Of a stretch of 64,000 nt of DNA, positions 43,994 through 54,462 are shown in pieces (positions within the stretch are counted from its first letter, which is position 1; the number at the start of each line of letters is the position of its first letter). Under the pieces are notes generated by a model, which saw nothing but the letters and a program-made list of their open reading frames with translations, was not told where the DNA came from and made no database searches. The DNA is from Adiantum capillus-veneris (taxonomy: Eukaryota > Streptophyta > Polypodiopsida > Polypodiales > Pteridaceae). The DNA is taken from assembly GCA_014529385.2 (NCBI GenBank), contig CM043954.1, positions 9,626,830 to 9,690,829 on the forward strand, given 5' to 3'. The translations under genes and the position numbers were made by a program.

Positions 43994-44202
43994 ACCAAGA
44001 GGATTTGTACACACAATTAATCCCAATCACTAGACAAAATATATATATTATGGTAAGCACAAAACTACAATTCCAAAGAACAATTCGTAGCCTATTTGGT
44101 CAGCCAAGATTGAATGCCATTAACTCATCCATTAACCCTTTCATATTACCCATGATACGATATGACCATAGCCTTGATGTTTTCATCTTCGTATTGTTTT
44201 GA
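43990..44202 (+). CDS. small LTR ORF 2 (70 aa), 5' LTR copy
   Basis: Its ATG overlaps the stop of small ORF 1 (ATGA, 43990-43993), an arrangement that allows reinitiation by the same ribosome. MNQEDLY starts the protein, TKLQFQR and NPFILPMIRYDHSLDV follow. An ungapped comparison with the Tat-type copy (59213-59425, also 70 codons) gives 41 identical residues by my count. The pattern [DN]-P-[IF]-I-L-P-[LM]-[IV]-[DR]-Y-[DN]-x-S-[FL]-D-V is shared by ORFs 1 and 2 of both elements. The ORF ends about 200 bp before the LTR end. Function unknown. Confidence 0.7.
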   Translation: MNQEDLYTQLIPITRQNIYIMVSTKLQFQRTIRSLFGQPRLNAINSSINPFILPMIRYDHSLDVFIFVLF

Positions 44203-44409
44203 CATTCTCTTTTCCGTTCTTTCTTTGTGTGTGTGAGTACAAGAGAGAAAGAGTGAGTCTTCTTTGATTACACTTCTTTCCAAACCCTAGTCTTCATGGC
44301 ATCTATGGTTTAACTCCTTCATATAGTTTTTGTTGAGTTCTCTCACAAACTCTCACACCCATAAGCCCGGTGCTTTTCTGGCAAGACCGCAAATTTCTCG
44401 ACATATTTT

Positions 44410-44425
44410 TGGTGAACCCGACGCG
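44410..44425 (+). other. primer-binding site, best fit tRNA-Trp
   Basis: TGGTGAACCCGACGCG, six bases inside the LTR. From memory, plant tRNA-Trp(CCA) ends with the complement of TGGTGAACCCGACGTG, giving 15 of 16 matches. Its acceptor 5' strand (GGATCCG) pairs with that end, which supports the assignment. Most plant gypsy elements use other tRNAs. Confidence 0.65.
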
Positions 44426-44456
44426 AAACTGCCAGGGTGACAGTTTGTGGGTAACC

Positions 44457-46830
44457 ATGGGTGATCATGTTGAGCAACAGGGTATGCATTTTGACCCAAC
44501 AACAATGCAAATGTTTGAAGCATTTGCAATGTTCATGCAACAACAACATGCCACTGAAAGAAGGGAGATTTCAGCAATGAAGGCCATACAAGCGGTCGTC
44601 AACAGAATGGATCAATTCAATGGCAAAGATGTAACCAAGTACTTACGCGAGTATGTGAAGGAGATGGAGTTGCATTGCGTGTCAGAAGGTGAGATGATTC
44701 AAAGCTTTGAGCTAGTTGTTGCTCCAGAAGTTAGGGAGCATGTTAGGGCAATTAAAGACGGGCATGGGAAATTGGGAAGAACTCAAAGTAGCTTTAAAGG
44801 AGGAATATTTCATGGAGGACTCTGAGAGAGTGACCAAAAGGACATTCTTAGAATGGGTAGTCAAGCCAAAGCAAGGACTATCAATAATAGAACTACTTAG
44901 GGAATTTGAGCGACGCTATGCACAACTCACAAGGACAGAAAGGGCCACACTAGATGCAGAGAAGACAGATCTTTTCTTACAAGCTGCAGGTAAAGAGTTT
45001 CAAGAAAATTTGGAGCTTCTTCTTGAAGATAAAGATGCTGAGCAAGGACTAAAGACCGACTGGAATGAGGTTGAAGGTGCTGTCTCACTGCTTGCCAAAC
45101 GACAAAGAAGAAGGGACAAGATGGTACTAAACACTACAAGTCCTTCCACCTCAACTCCTGACAAAATGGTAAAGCCTACTTTTATCGCTCCTAAGTTTGA
45201 TGAGTCCATGCTAGATGAGCTTGTGAAGGGAATGCGTGACTTGAAGGTGAAGCTTTCAAAGCTTGAAGAAAAAGGCCAACCATCAGGGCCACTTCCTAGG
45301 CAAAGACAACAGCCCAAAGAAGGGTTTGTTAATAGATGTATTTGGTGTGATAGTACAGACCATGTAAGAAGGGATTGTGATGATTTTAGTGATGCTTTGT
45401 CAAAAGATGTTGTCTTTTTTAAGGATGGTAAAATCCACTTAAGAGAGATAACCTTACCCTTGAGAACTAACTTTGGGAAGGGGGGAATGCAAACCTTAGT
45501 TGAAGATATGGCAACTAAGCATGCCACCTCTTCAGTTGAGGCAGCTACTTATGGAGTAAAAATTGAGCATTTTTGTGATGAAGAGGTGAGTGACCATCAT
45601 GGTCAAATTTGGCCAAATGTCATGCAATTAGCTAAAAAGGGAAAGCTTACAAAAGAGATTCTACATGAAGCAGGTGATTGCATACGTTTAGAAACAGGAT
45701 GGAATGATCCAGTGGACTCATTGTCAGTGCATGCCTACATTACAAAATTCCAACAAAATGAGGCAATTGTAGAAGAGAAGCGCAGACGTGAGAATGCTGA
45801 TGAAGGACCATCAAAAAAAGCTTCTAGAACTGGGGGAAGAAGTGACTCAATTCCTTCTCAAACACCCTCAACAAAAGGAGCATCTCCACCTGACGTACTC
45901 ATGGAGGAGTCTACAACAGGAAAGAAGAAAGAGCCAACGAAAGGTAAGACAAAAGGCCCAACTTATAAACTACAATCTGATATTGAGGTTGCTACAGATT
46001 TAAAGAAAGTCTTGGAGGAAAGGATCTTGAATAGCAAGATTGAGTTCACTCTGGGAGAAGTTCTTGGCATTGCAAAGCGTGAATTCCACGAGGAGATCAT
46101 TGACATCATCAAGAGGAAAAGGCAAACCCTTGCTGAAGTTTCTCTTCCACAGGTTGAAGGGGAAACCTCGAAGACACAAGGGATGCAGCTACAAAATAAG
46201 GAGGATGATGGAGCTGTGGTAGGATGCTACCAATCTAGTGGGAGAGTGAAGCAAATGCATTTCTCAAATGATGATGACGAAGTTGAAGATATTCCTAGGA
46301 GTTACTATTCACGAAATCATTGGGCAAGGGCTACTATAGAAACTTTGGTCAAGGTAGGTGATCTTGAAGAGCCATTTGTTGCCTTGATTGACCATGGTTC
46401 AGAAATAAACATAATGTCAAAGAGTCTCTACAAAAAGTGCAAATGGCCGATGGACACAGATCATGGCTGGATGGTAAAAGTGGCAAACAATTCATCCGGT
46501 GAATTGTATGCAGCATGTCCACGTGTGAAGGTAACAATAGGTGATGTAAAGATTGACCAAAACTTCTTTGTACAGGATACATCTTCATATCATCTCATCC
46601 TTGGACAACCCTACATTGTGGGAGTTCGAATGGAAACAAAGGTAATGGACGATGGTTCAGCATATGCTAGGATACGTAGCAAAGATGGTAAACATGCTGT
46701 CCAATTTCTCACAGTTTGTGTAAACCATGAAAGAAATCGTGACAACCTCAGAGAACATCCTCTACCAAAGGTAAGCAAAGAGTTTCATGATCATAGAGAA
46801 ATGATGGGTTTTTGCCAAGTACCATTGTAA
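44457..46830 (+). pseudogene. gag-protease of the 42-52 kb element (one frameshift)
   Basis: The ATG at 44457 starts MGDHVEQQGMHFDP. Near 44760 a one-base change moves the frame to the ORF holding WEELKVALKEEYF, so gag is broken here. The capsid part (FLEWVVKPKQGLSIIELLREF) is followed by a CCHC knuckle (CIWCDSTDHVRRDC, near 45343) and a protease with ALIDHGSEINIMS and YHLILGQPYIVG. The triad reads D-H-G where D-S/T-G is usual, so activity is doubtful unless this is a lineage trait. The ORF ends TAA at 46828-46830, overlapping pol by a programmed-frameshift window. Confidence 0.8.
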
Positions 46831-46869
46831 AGCGGGATTGCAGTGGTACAGAAAGAAAAAGGGTCTCGC
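46806..46869 (+). promoter_or_regulatory. -1 ribosomal frameshift signal between gag-pro and pol
   Basis: The slippery heptamer G GGT TTT (46806-46812) is in the zero frame. A 6-nt spacer follows, then a stem of GTACCATTG (46819-46827) with CAGTGGTAC (46841-46849), nine pairs with one G-T. Loop bases GCGGGA (46832-46837) can pair with TCTCGC (46864-46869) across an A-rich linker, giving an H-type pseudoknot. The zero-frame stop is at 46828. The pol frame is open only after a stop at about 46791, so the site lies in the only possible overlap. Confidence 0.7.
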
Positions 46870-49800
46870 CTGATCCAAAAATAGGTGAAACTTTCTCAAT
46901 GAGCTCCTTGGTAACAAGGAATGGATCAGTATGTTTTACAAAACTTGAAGATTTGAAGAGATATGAGAGGCAACATGTGCATAATGTACAAATAGGCATG
47001 AAAAAGAGTGGGTTGCTAAAGCCTACTGAAAATGTTTTGGGTTTGTGTGAGCAAGTTTCTTTTGTAGATACTATGGGTGAGCTTGATGCTATAATGAGGT
47101 CTAGTTTGCATCTTGAAAATGAAGTTGTGGAAGTTTGCTCTATGGAAATGTATCAAGTAATAGAAGCCTTTAAAAAAAGCCAAACAGTTGGCCCAGAAGT
47201 CCATGTTGAAACTAAATACAAGAGTGTAGCAAAGAAGGTGAAACCAGTAGCTTCACCCTTACCACCCAACAATAAGGAAAAGATTGAACAGGCTTCTTTA
47301 CAACCAAGTTTGCGGAATCCTAAAAAGATCGGGCATACCTTCACAAAGGAGTCCTTTCAAGAGTTGCAGATTGGTTGCGAGGAGTTTCTAACACAGGAGG
47401 AGACAAAGTGCTTCAAAGAAATGCTTTCAAAGCATGGTAAGGCTTTTGCATTTGATCCACATGAGATAGGATGTGTTGATCCTTATATTGTAGCTCCTAT
47501 GGTAATTTTCACAATACCTCATGTGCCTTGGAATCTGCGGCCTATTCCGGTTCCAAAGGCTCATTTGCCAAAGTTAGTAGAGCTACTGAATGAGAAAATC
47601 AAAATGGGAATCTTGGAGCCTTCTTGTGCTCCATACTCAAACAGGTGGTTCACAGTTCCAAAGAAGAATGGTTCTCTACGCTTCATTCAAGATATGGAAC
47701 TAGTGAACAAGGTGACAATTAGAAATGTAGGTATAGGTCCAATTGTGGATGAATTTGCAGAGGCGTTTGCAGGGAGGGCAATCTACTCAATGGGGGATCT
47801 CTACTCAGGGTATGATCAATTTCAGCTTGCAATCGAAAGCAGAGACTTGACAACCATGAGGACACCTTTGGGTTTGGTAAGGATGTGTACCTTGCCACAG
47901 GGAGCAACCAACTCGGTTGCACATATGATGAATGGGATGAATAAGGTCTTACGTGACTTTATTCCTCAAATCACAATGCCTTTCATTGATGATTTGCCTA
48001 TCAAAGGATGTGAAGAAAGTGACAAAGATGAAGCTTTGGATCTCAAGGGATGTCGCAGGTTTGTGGTAAATCACATAAATGATTGTGATAAAATTTTGTC
48101 TAGGTTGGAAGAAGTGAATCTTACATTGTCAGGGAAAAAGTCTATGTTTGGTGTCAAAGAAGTGCTCATTGTGGGGCACATGTGCGGGCCATATGGTAGG
48201 AAACCTTGTCCATCAAAGGTAGATTCCATCCAAAGAATGAAAGAAACATGCACTAGCATCACTGAGGTTAGAAGGTTTCTAGGAGCATGTGTCTTCTATG
48301 TTATTTGGATTCCACATTATGCACATGTAGCTGATCCTCTTTATCAGCTGCTTAGAAAGAATCAAAAGTTTAAATGGACAGAAGCACATGTAAAATCCAT
48401 GAAAAAACTAAAGGAGTTACACCAGTCAGCAACGACTTTGAGAAAGGTAGACTATGAGTGTCAAAGTCCAATGATTGTGACAGTAGATACCAGTCCTACA
48501 GGGATTGGATGGGCAATAGGGCAAGATGACAAAGAAGGACACAGGTATGTGGTAAGATTTGGAGCAAAGGTACTAAGTGCTCGCCAAAGAAACTATCCAC
48601 AGATAAAGAGAGAGTTATGGGATATGGTTACAGCCTTGAAAAGTGGGAAAGAGTACGGAATTGGTGCATGTGTGGTTGTAGAAACAGATTGTCTACCACT
48701 TCTTGGGATGATTACAAGCTGCTCAACACCAGACATTGCTATGTTATGGTGGATTGCCTACATTAAGTCCTTAAATCCTGAGTTTAAGCACATTGCAGGT
48801 AAAGACAATACAGTGGCAGATATGCTATCAAGGGCAAGGTATGAAGATGAGTCACAAATGATTGATGAGGGAGATGATGTAGGCACAAAATTTTATTCTA
48901 TCTCTCATGTCAAAGGTAACAATGTCTGCATGACTAATTCACTTGAATTGTTCTTGAAAGATCTTTATGAAGGTGATTGGCTTTCTATTGGAAGGTACTT
49001 GAGTACTCTAACAAAACAGGATGATTGGTCTAAACAAGAATTCAAGGGGATACGCAGGAAAGCATATGGGTACTTTTTAAGGGATGGTTACTTGTGGAAG
49101 CATCCTAAACAAAAGGGTGCTACACCACAATGGGTTATATGTAAAAAAGAGACTCAAGTAAAGCTCATGCAAGAGTTTCATGAGAGTCTATGGGCTGGAC
49201 ACAGGGGTGTGTGGGCAACCTTCTCCAAGTTGAAAGAAACATACTGGTGGAAGGGTATGTATAAAGATGTATCTCAGTTTGTAGAGTCATGTGTAACTTT
49301 TCAAATGTATTCAAATGTTCGACATCGTGATGGATTGCACCCTACATATCCACTAGCCATGCACTATAAATGGGTTGTGGATCTAGTTACGATGCCTTTA
49401 GGACTCTGGCAGATGAGATACTTGGTTCTTGCACGAGAGGACCTAACTAACCAGGTTGAAGGAAGAGCATTAAGAGCTAAGACCACAGAAGCTGTGTGAA
49501 AATTCCGTCTTGATGAGGTGATTTGCCGTTATGGTTGTGTGGGAAAAATCACTGCAGATCGAGGTGAACTGGATGCCGAAGAAGCAAGGGAGTTCTTTTC
49601 TAGATTAGGGACCGAGCTTTCTCTTACTACAGCTTACAACCCTGAAGGCAATGGAAAGAGTGAAAGAGGGCATCCTCCTATCATCGAAGCTTTGGCCAAG
49701 GCTTGCAAAGGAAGAGTTGGTGAGTGGCCAAAATTGTTACCATATGCTTTATGGGCAGATCGTACAACACATAGCTCAGTAACTGGCTACATGCCTGCGG

Positions 49801-50358
49801 AGCTAATGCATGGTCAAAAGCCAGTGATGCCGATTGAGGATACAATTCCCACATGGAATGTACTACCTTGGCAAAAGGGGCTTTAGTAGGGAAGATCTCC
49901 TTGCACTGCGTATAAGGCAGCTAGAGAGAAGACCTGGAGACATTGAAGCTGCAAAAGAACGACTCAAAAATGCAAGGTTGAAAAACAAGGACTATTTTGA
50001 TAAGCGACATCGACTCAGGATCAAAGCAATTGACAAAGGTGACTGGGTTTTAGTGTATGATAGTAGCCTTGATAACCAGCACACAGTCATGCGTAAGTTC
50101 TCAAAAAGATGGTTTGGACCGTATGTTGTAAAGCATGTGCATGAAAATGCTACTTACAGCTTGTCTGAACTAGATGGTACAGAAGTAAAGATTCCCATTG
50201 CAGGAAAAAGGATTAAAATGTTTAAGAGAAGAGGAGACAATGATCTAGAAGATATGGATGAGGAAGAAGAGAAAAACACAAGTGAAGATCAAAGTGAACA
50301 TGAAGCTCTGGAATCATCCAGTGAAGAAGAAGACAAGGAAGATGTACAAGAGGTCTAA
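46812..50358 (+). pseudogene. pol: RT, RNase H, integrase of the 42-52 kb element
   Basis: RT (near 47530-48010) has RPIPVPKAHLPKLVELL, YSMGDLYSGYDQFQLA and the catalytic F-I-D-D. RNase H (near 48470-48830) has VTVDTSPTGIGWAIG and RELWDMVTAL. The integrase zinc site has FHES, GHRG and SCVTF, where the last Cys reads Phe. Catalytic residues are the Asp in VVDLVTMP, the Asp in ITADRGE and the Glu in NGKSERGH. An in-frame TGA at 49497-49499, probably from a Trp codon, and a frameshift near 49880 break it. The C-terminus has RWFGPYVV and an acidic tail. Confidence 0.85.
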
Positions 50359-50402
50359 TCTTACAAAGAGACAATGTGGCACATACCCGAGGATGTGCAG
50401 GT

Positions 50403-50416
50403 TTAGAGGGGATGGA
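50403..50416 (+). other. polypurine tract of the 42-52 kb element
   Basis: TTAGAGGGGATGGA lies directly before the 3' LTR. Confidence 0.65.
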
Positions 50417-51802
50417 TGTCGTGCTGTGACACGTACATAGTGGAAACGCATGCTACAAGATCTATCTTGTATTTTTTTAGATACATAATTATATTTCCTA
50501 TAGTGTACATATGCATATTTAAGTATAATAATAAGCCTTCTATCTCATCCTATTATTTTTCTCAAGGGTAACATATCCTTACTTTACCATCAGAAAATAC
50601 TATGGGAAAAGCATCAATAGCTCCGCCTCTTTAACTTGGGGCAAAAAGCATCGATTCTTTATTTCTACTATTTCATTATCATCTCACACCCTAGCTAGAT
50701 CCTATATCTAGGGTAAACTCCAATATATATATATTCTATGTATTTTTTATACTTTTCTTATATTTCTTTTTAAATAGCTACTAGGAGAGAATCAAATCCT
50801 AGTGGGACACTAGGTGGCATGATTTCAAAGATACACTTATTTTAATGCATTATTGCAAGCATGATTACAAAACTTTGTCAAGGAGCAATGTCATACTTTC
50901 ATATGGCATGAGGTGTCCTTTGGAATTAAATGAAAGTCTAGGCTAAGGAGACCACATGAAGACTTTTGCTGCCATAAATGGACCCTATTTTGATGATTTT
51001 CTTACACAAGGTTCCAATCCGAATTGGAAAACAATTTTAAAATGAAAATCATAGATAATGAGCTGAAGTTTTTGCCCATATTTTTACTTTTTTATTTGGA
51101 GCCACGGTTGAGGAGATATGATCAAAATACTGGATCCCAGTCTGCCCACATCATGCAGGGGCAGCTCAATTCCAACTTTTCCAATTCCTGTTCACATTGG
51201 CTCCTCTCTTCTTGTGTAAACCCTTGGGGGTTCCCTTCACCTATAAAAGGGGACCTCTTCTTCCTTGGAAGGAACTCAAGCATTCAAGCCATTGATGAGA
51301 GGAATTCTTGAGGGAGTGAGTAGTAATGCCTAATTGTACTTAGCCATTAACATAAGCCCAAGCCTACACTTTCTCCTAGAGGGAGACTAGCCATTCTTGG
51401 AACAAGCTAACCTTGGAAGATCAACTCTAATCAAAGAAGGTCTTGCACTTGGTGTATCAATCAAAGTGGAATTATCCACTCTTCTTCTCTCTCCATCAAT
51501 AATGGTGCCGAAGGGTTTGTCAAGTAAGATGTGTTCTACATTGATGTTTTTTTGATTTCTTGTTGTTTTCTTTTTCATCTCTAATCCAACATATATATAT
51601 GTATCTAATCTCATCTCCTTAAGCAAACCTATCTCTCTCATTCTTAGTAATTCATCCTCTCTGAAAATTCTAGGTTCTCTTTGCTACAGGTACATCTCTC
51701 CCCGTAGTATCCTTATTGCCTACGGGCAAGAATAGGGCTTGGGAGGGAAACTTCTCATCTCTTCACTTCTCTCATATCTACATTTCTCACATACTATCCT
51801 AG

Positions 51803-52021
51803 ATGAATAACCCACATGATGATCATTTCTATCGCTTTCACTCTGTACAATCTATTAGAATTAACGTATGGATTAGCCGTAAAATACACTTTCAACAACG
51901 TATAGTGTTTCTCTTCGGCCCTGAAAGACTCAATGAAATAATTCTATCACCGGATCCCATCATACTACCTCTCATAGACTATAATTTTTCTTTTGATGTA
52001 AGCGTAGTTATCTTGCTATGA
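51803..52021 (+). CDS. small LTR ORF 1, 3' LTR copy
   Basis: The translation is identical to that at 43775-43993, so changes between the LTRs have spared it. See that entry for the description. Confidence 0.65.
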   Translation: MNNPHDDHFYRFHSVQSIRINVWISRKIHFQQRIVFLFGPERLNEIILSPDPIILPLIDYNFSFDVSVVILL

Positions 52022-52230
52022 ACCAAGAGGATTTGTACACACAATTAATCCCAATCACTAGACAAAATATATATATTATGGTAAGCACAAAACTACAATT
52101 CCAAAGAACAATTCGTAGCCTATTTGGTCAGCCAAGATTGAATGCCATTAACTCATCCATTAACCCTTTCATATTACCCATGATACGATATGACCATAGC
52201 CTTGATGTTTTCATCTTCGTATTGTTTTGA
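52018..52230 (+). CDS. small LTR ORF 2, 3' LTR copy
   Basis: The translation is identical to that at 43990-44202, with the same ATGA overlap. Confidence 0.65.
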   Translation: MNQEDLYTQLIPITRQNIYIMVSTKLQFQRTIRSLFGQPRLNAINSSINPFILPMIRYDHSLDVFIFVLF

Positions 52231-52430
52231 CATTCTCTTTTGCGTTCTTTCTTTGTGTGTGTGAGTGCAAGAGAGAAAGAGTGAGTCTTCTTTGATTACA
52301 CTTCTTTCCAAACGCTAGTCTTCATGGCATTTATGGTTTAACTCCTTCATATAGTTTTGTTGAGTTCTCTCACAAACTCTCACAGCCATAAGACCGGTGC
52401 TTTCCTGGCAAGACCGCAAATTTCTCAACA

Positions 52431-52434
52431 ACGT
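52431..52434. repeat. right 4-bp target duplication ACGT
   Basis: Partner of 42386-42389. The solo LTR of this family also has a 4-bp duplication (CCGT). Confidence 0.65.
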
Positions 52435-52810
52435 GTTACTCCTTCAGGAGCTCCCAAGTAGCTGATAGTCCCCTTTGTCTTCTTTTTGGTCTATAGTTCC
52501 AAAATATATTCAGCGTGGTTGAAGGTGTTTGGATCAGGATGTTGAGTTGCGTAGATGTAGTTAATAGCCACTATATGGTTTGGCGTTTTGAACCTGGTTG
52601 GGGCTTCTTGTCTTCAAACATGCAAAACTGCATGAATACCCTTGTCACGAACTCCATTGCTTTGCAAACCATGTCTATTTTTTTTTTGAAACTCCTTGTT
52701 AGCGGGTACGTCGCGACGATGAACAATGTAGAATAGCGAGAACACAGACCAACAAATTGTCATTCCAAGGACGTAGCTTGGAATTGGACCTGATCTCTTG
52801 AGACAGCTAA
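52435..52810 (-). pseudogene. decayed coding segment interrupted by the 42-52 kb element
   Basis: The minus-strand frame SYVLGMTICWSVFSLFYIVH, then HRRDVPANKEFQKK, TPNHIVAINYIYATQHPDPN and ISYLGAPEG, with two stops, continues in phase across the insertion site into TRIVYQVTGMAHR at 42389 and beyond. This joins it to 40034-42389. Family not recognised. Confidence 0.45.
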
Positions 52811-53629
52811 TTCCAGTGTTGAAGGATTTCAGCTACTTAGAGTAGGAAGAGTTCAGACAGCAGACTAAACAGAAATCAGTGACTAGACTGAAATATGAAT
52901 ACTAAAATGAGAATCAGACTTAAAGGCCGGAATAAAGTTCAGATTCAGATTCAGAAGACTGTTGAGGAGTCAGTATCACTGGAATATATATATATATCAT
53001 GATTGAGATTACAGTGAATATGATTACAGAGAGAGAAAGTGTAGCCGATAATACTGCGACTGATGCTCAAGTGCAATTATAGCTCAAAGTGCTAATACAA
53101 GTGATAACAATTGCCCCCGATATCAAAGTAATGGGCCCTATTTATATGCTTTGGGTTTACCGTAGTAATTACTCTAGTAATTACTAAGTGATTTACTGCC
53201 CATCTTCTAAGAACATGTTCCCACATGGTGACAAGCCAGCCGTCTACATCCTTCCCTTCTTTCTTGAATTTTGGCAAGATTCCAAAATTTCTGAAAAATC
53301 CATGGTCTAGTTCTAATGTGGAACTGAAAAATCCATCGTCTGGTTCTGATGCTGACAATCCATCTTATGGTGGATTGTCAGAGTCTGACATTGAGAAGAT
53401 GGTGAAGGATACAGAGCTCTAGAAAAGAGCACTATCTTTTCGAGAGGCAGCTGAAAAGGCCAAGGTGGAGCTGTCATCTCTCCCTGCCTGCTGAGAAGAA
53501 AAGTCGCCCATGAATTGTGAGATAGAACTACCCAGTATCCTTCCATTGGATCGTCTTCCTTTTGCCCTTACTCTTTGACCATGTTGGTGCCTAAGAAGTC
53601 CCAGCATCAGAATTCTCCTTCTGAATCAG
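52811..53629. other. mixed remnant; partial minus-strand ORFs
   Basis: 53092-53358 (minus) has ILPKFKKEGKDVDGWLVTMW, faintly like the start of a gag domain (x-D-x-W-L). Other short minus-strand ORFs at 53313-53607 are Ser-rich. An AT dinucleotide run lies near 52985. Nothing can be assigned firmly. Confidence 0.3.
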
Positions 53630-54458
53630 TCAGTAAATGGCCTCCTTCTCAAGCTCATCCCGCAGGTCTGTGGTCATCTCTACCTCATAAGGTGTGACAG
53701 AATGATAGGTTTTGGTGTCAGGATCATAGAGTGTTCGCCTGCCCTTGCTGAATCTGGTTCTGTCCAGTTTATGACAATGCGAAGCAGTATGGATCCATCC
53801 TTCCAAAAGAGACTGATTGGTTTTGACGCGAGCTTCGAAAAGAATCTCAGCCATCTCCCTGTACTACGGTGCCAAACCCGGCTTTGCTGCAATGTCTTTC
53901 TCAGGCAGTTTGGAAGATTCGACCGTGAGTTGTAGTAGTTGATTAGTAATCTTAGTCAACCCTCAGACCTGAATCTTCCACTGGCCCATACACAGTTAAA
54001 TCCTGTGTAGCTCTTCCTTCATTGCCTGGATGTCATTGATTTGAAGAGAATCATTGAGCAATGATTGCCAAGTCTTCCATTCCACAATTGATCGCTCATA
54101 CCAATCCCTAATCTCATCAGTTATTTTGAAATATGTGAGTCGATCAACTGGTTCTTGATGTTGAGGATACAGCGCTGGAAAAAATCTTGGCAACTCAGTT
54201 TCTCTTGCTGGAACAGCATACAAGAGAACTAAAGAATCAGGCACAAATTCCAGGAAATTTAGAACTGCCTGGTTCTCTTGTTGCATCATCTTCCTAGTAA
54301 TTCTTACTAGCTGAAATAGGGCTCAGAGAGCAGTTGCCTGTGCTACTACTGACATTCGCGTTTGGGGTCCTCTGCTAGTTGTTGTCTGGTCCTCCAGGAT
54401 AGCTTTCACTCTCTGGTCCAAAACACCTCTGGCAGTTTGCAGTTATACCAAAACATCC

Positions 54459-54462
54459 TTAA
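54459..54462. repeat. left TTAA target site, copy 2
   Basis: Partner of 55784-55787. Confidence 0.75.

Larger units (their letters stand above)
42390..44403 (+). repeat. 5' LTR (2014 bp) of the 42-52 kb element
   Basis: Starts TGTCGTGCTGTGACACG and ends AATTTCTCGACA. It contains a U3 block shared with the Tat-type element, a TATA box at 43214 and the two overlapping small ORFs. The transcribed part of the LTR would be about 1.16 kb if transcription starts near 43245. Confidence 0.92.
42390..52430 (+). mobile_element. complete Ty3/gypsy element with small ORFs in the LTR (10,041 bp)
   Basis: Two LTRs of equal length (2014 bp, TG...CA), a primer site six bases inside, gag-protease, RT, RNase H, integrase, a purine tract and a 4-bp target duplication (ACGT at 42386-42389 and 52431-52434). 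The LTRs are very similar, with scattered substitutions. The body has one gag frameshift, one in-frame stop and one frameshift in integrase. RT has F-I-D-D-L-P-I-K-G, a form better known from fungal Ty3 relatives than from the main plant lineages. There is no second RNase H and no chromodomain. Confidence 0.92.
50417..52430 (+). repeat. 3' LTR (2014 bp) of the 42-52 kb element
   Basis: Same length as the 5' LTR. It differs by scattered substitutions, for example GTGGAAAC for GTGGGAAC near the start and TGGATCCC for TGGACCCC in the U3 block. It ends CTCAACA, followed by ACGT, the target duplication. Confidence 0.92.

Noticed and set aside
44716-44825. A second programmed frameshift within gag
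   Set aside because: The overlap is in the middle of the capsid domain and shows no slippery site; simple mutational frameshift is more likely.
45000-45527. 175-codon minus-strand ORF
   Set aside because: Shadow of the gag frame of the 42-52 kb element; Ser/Leu-rich antisense reading.
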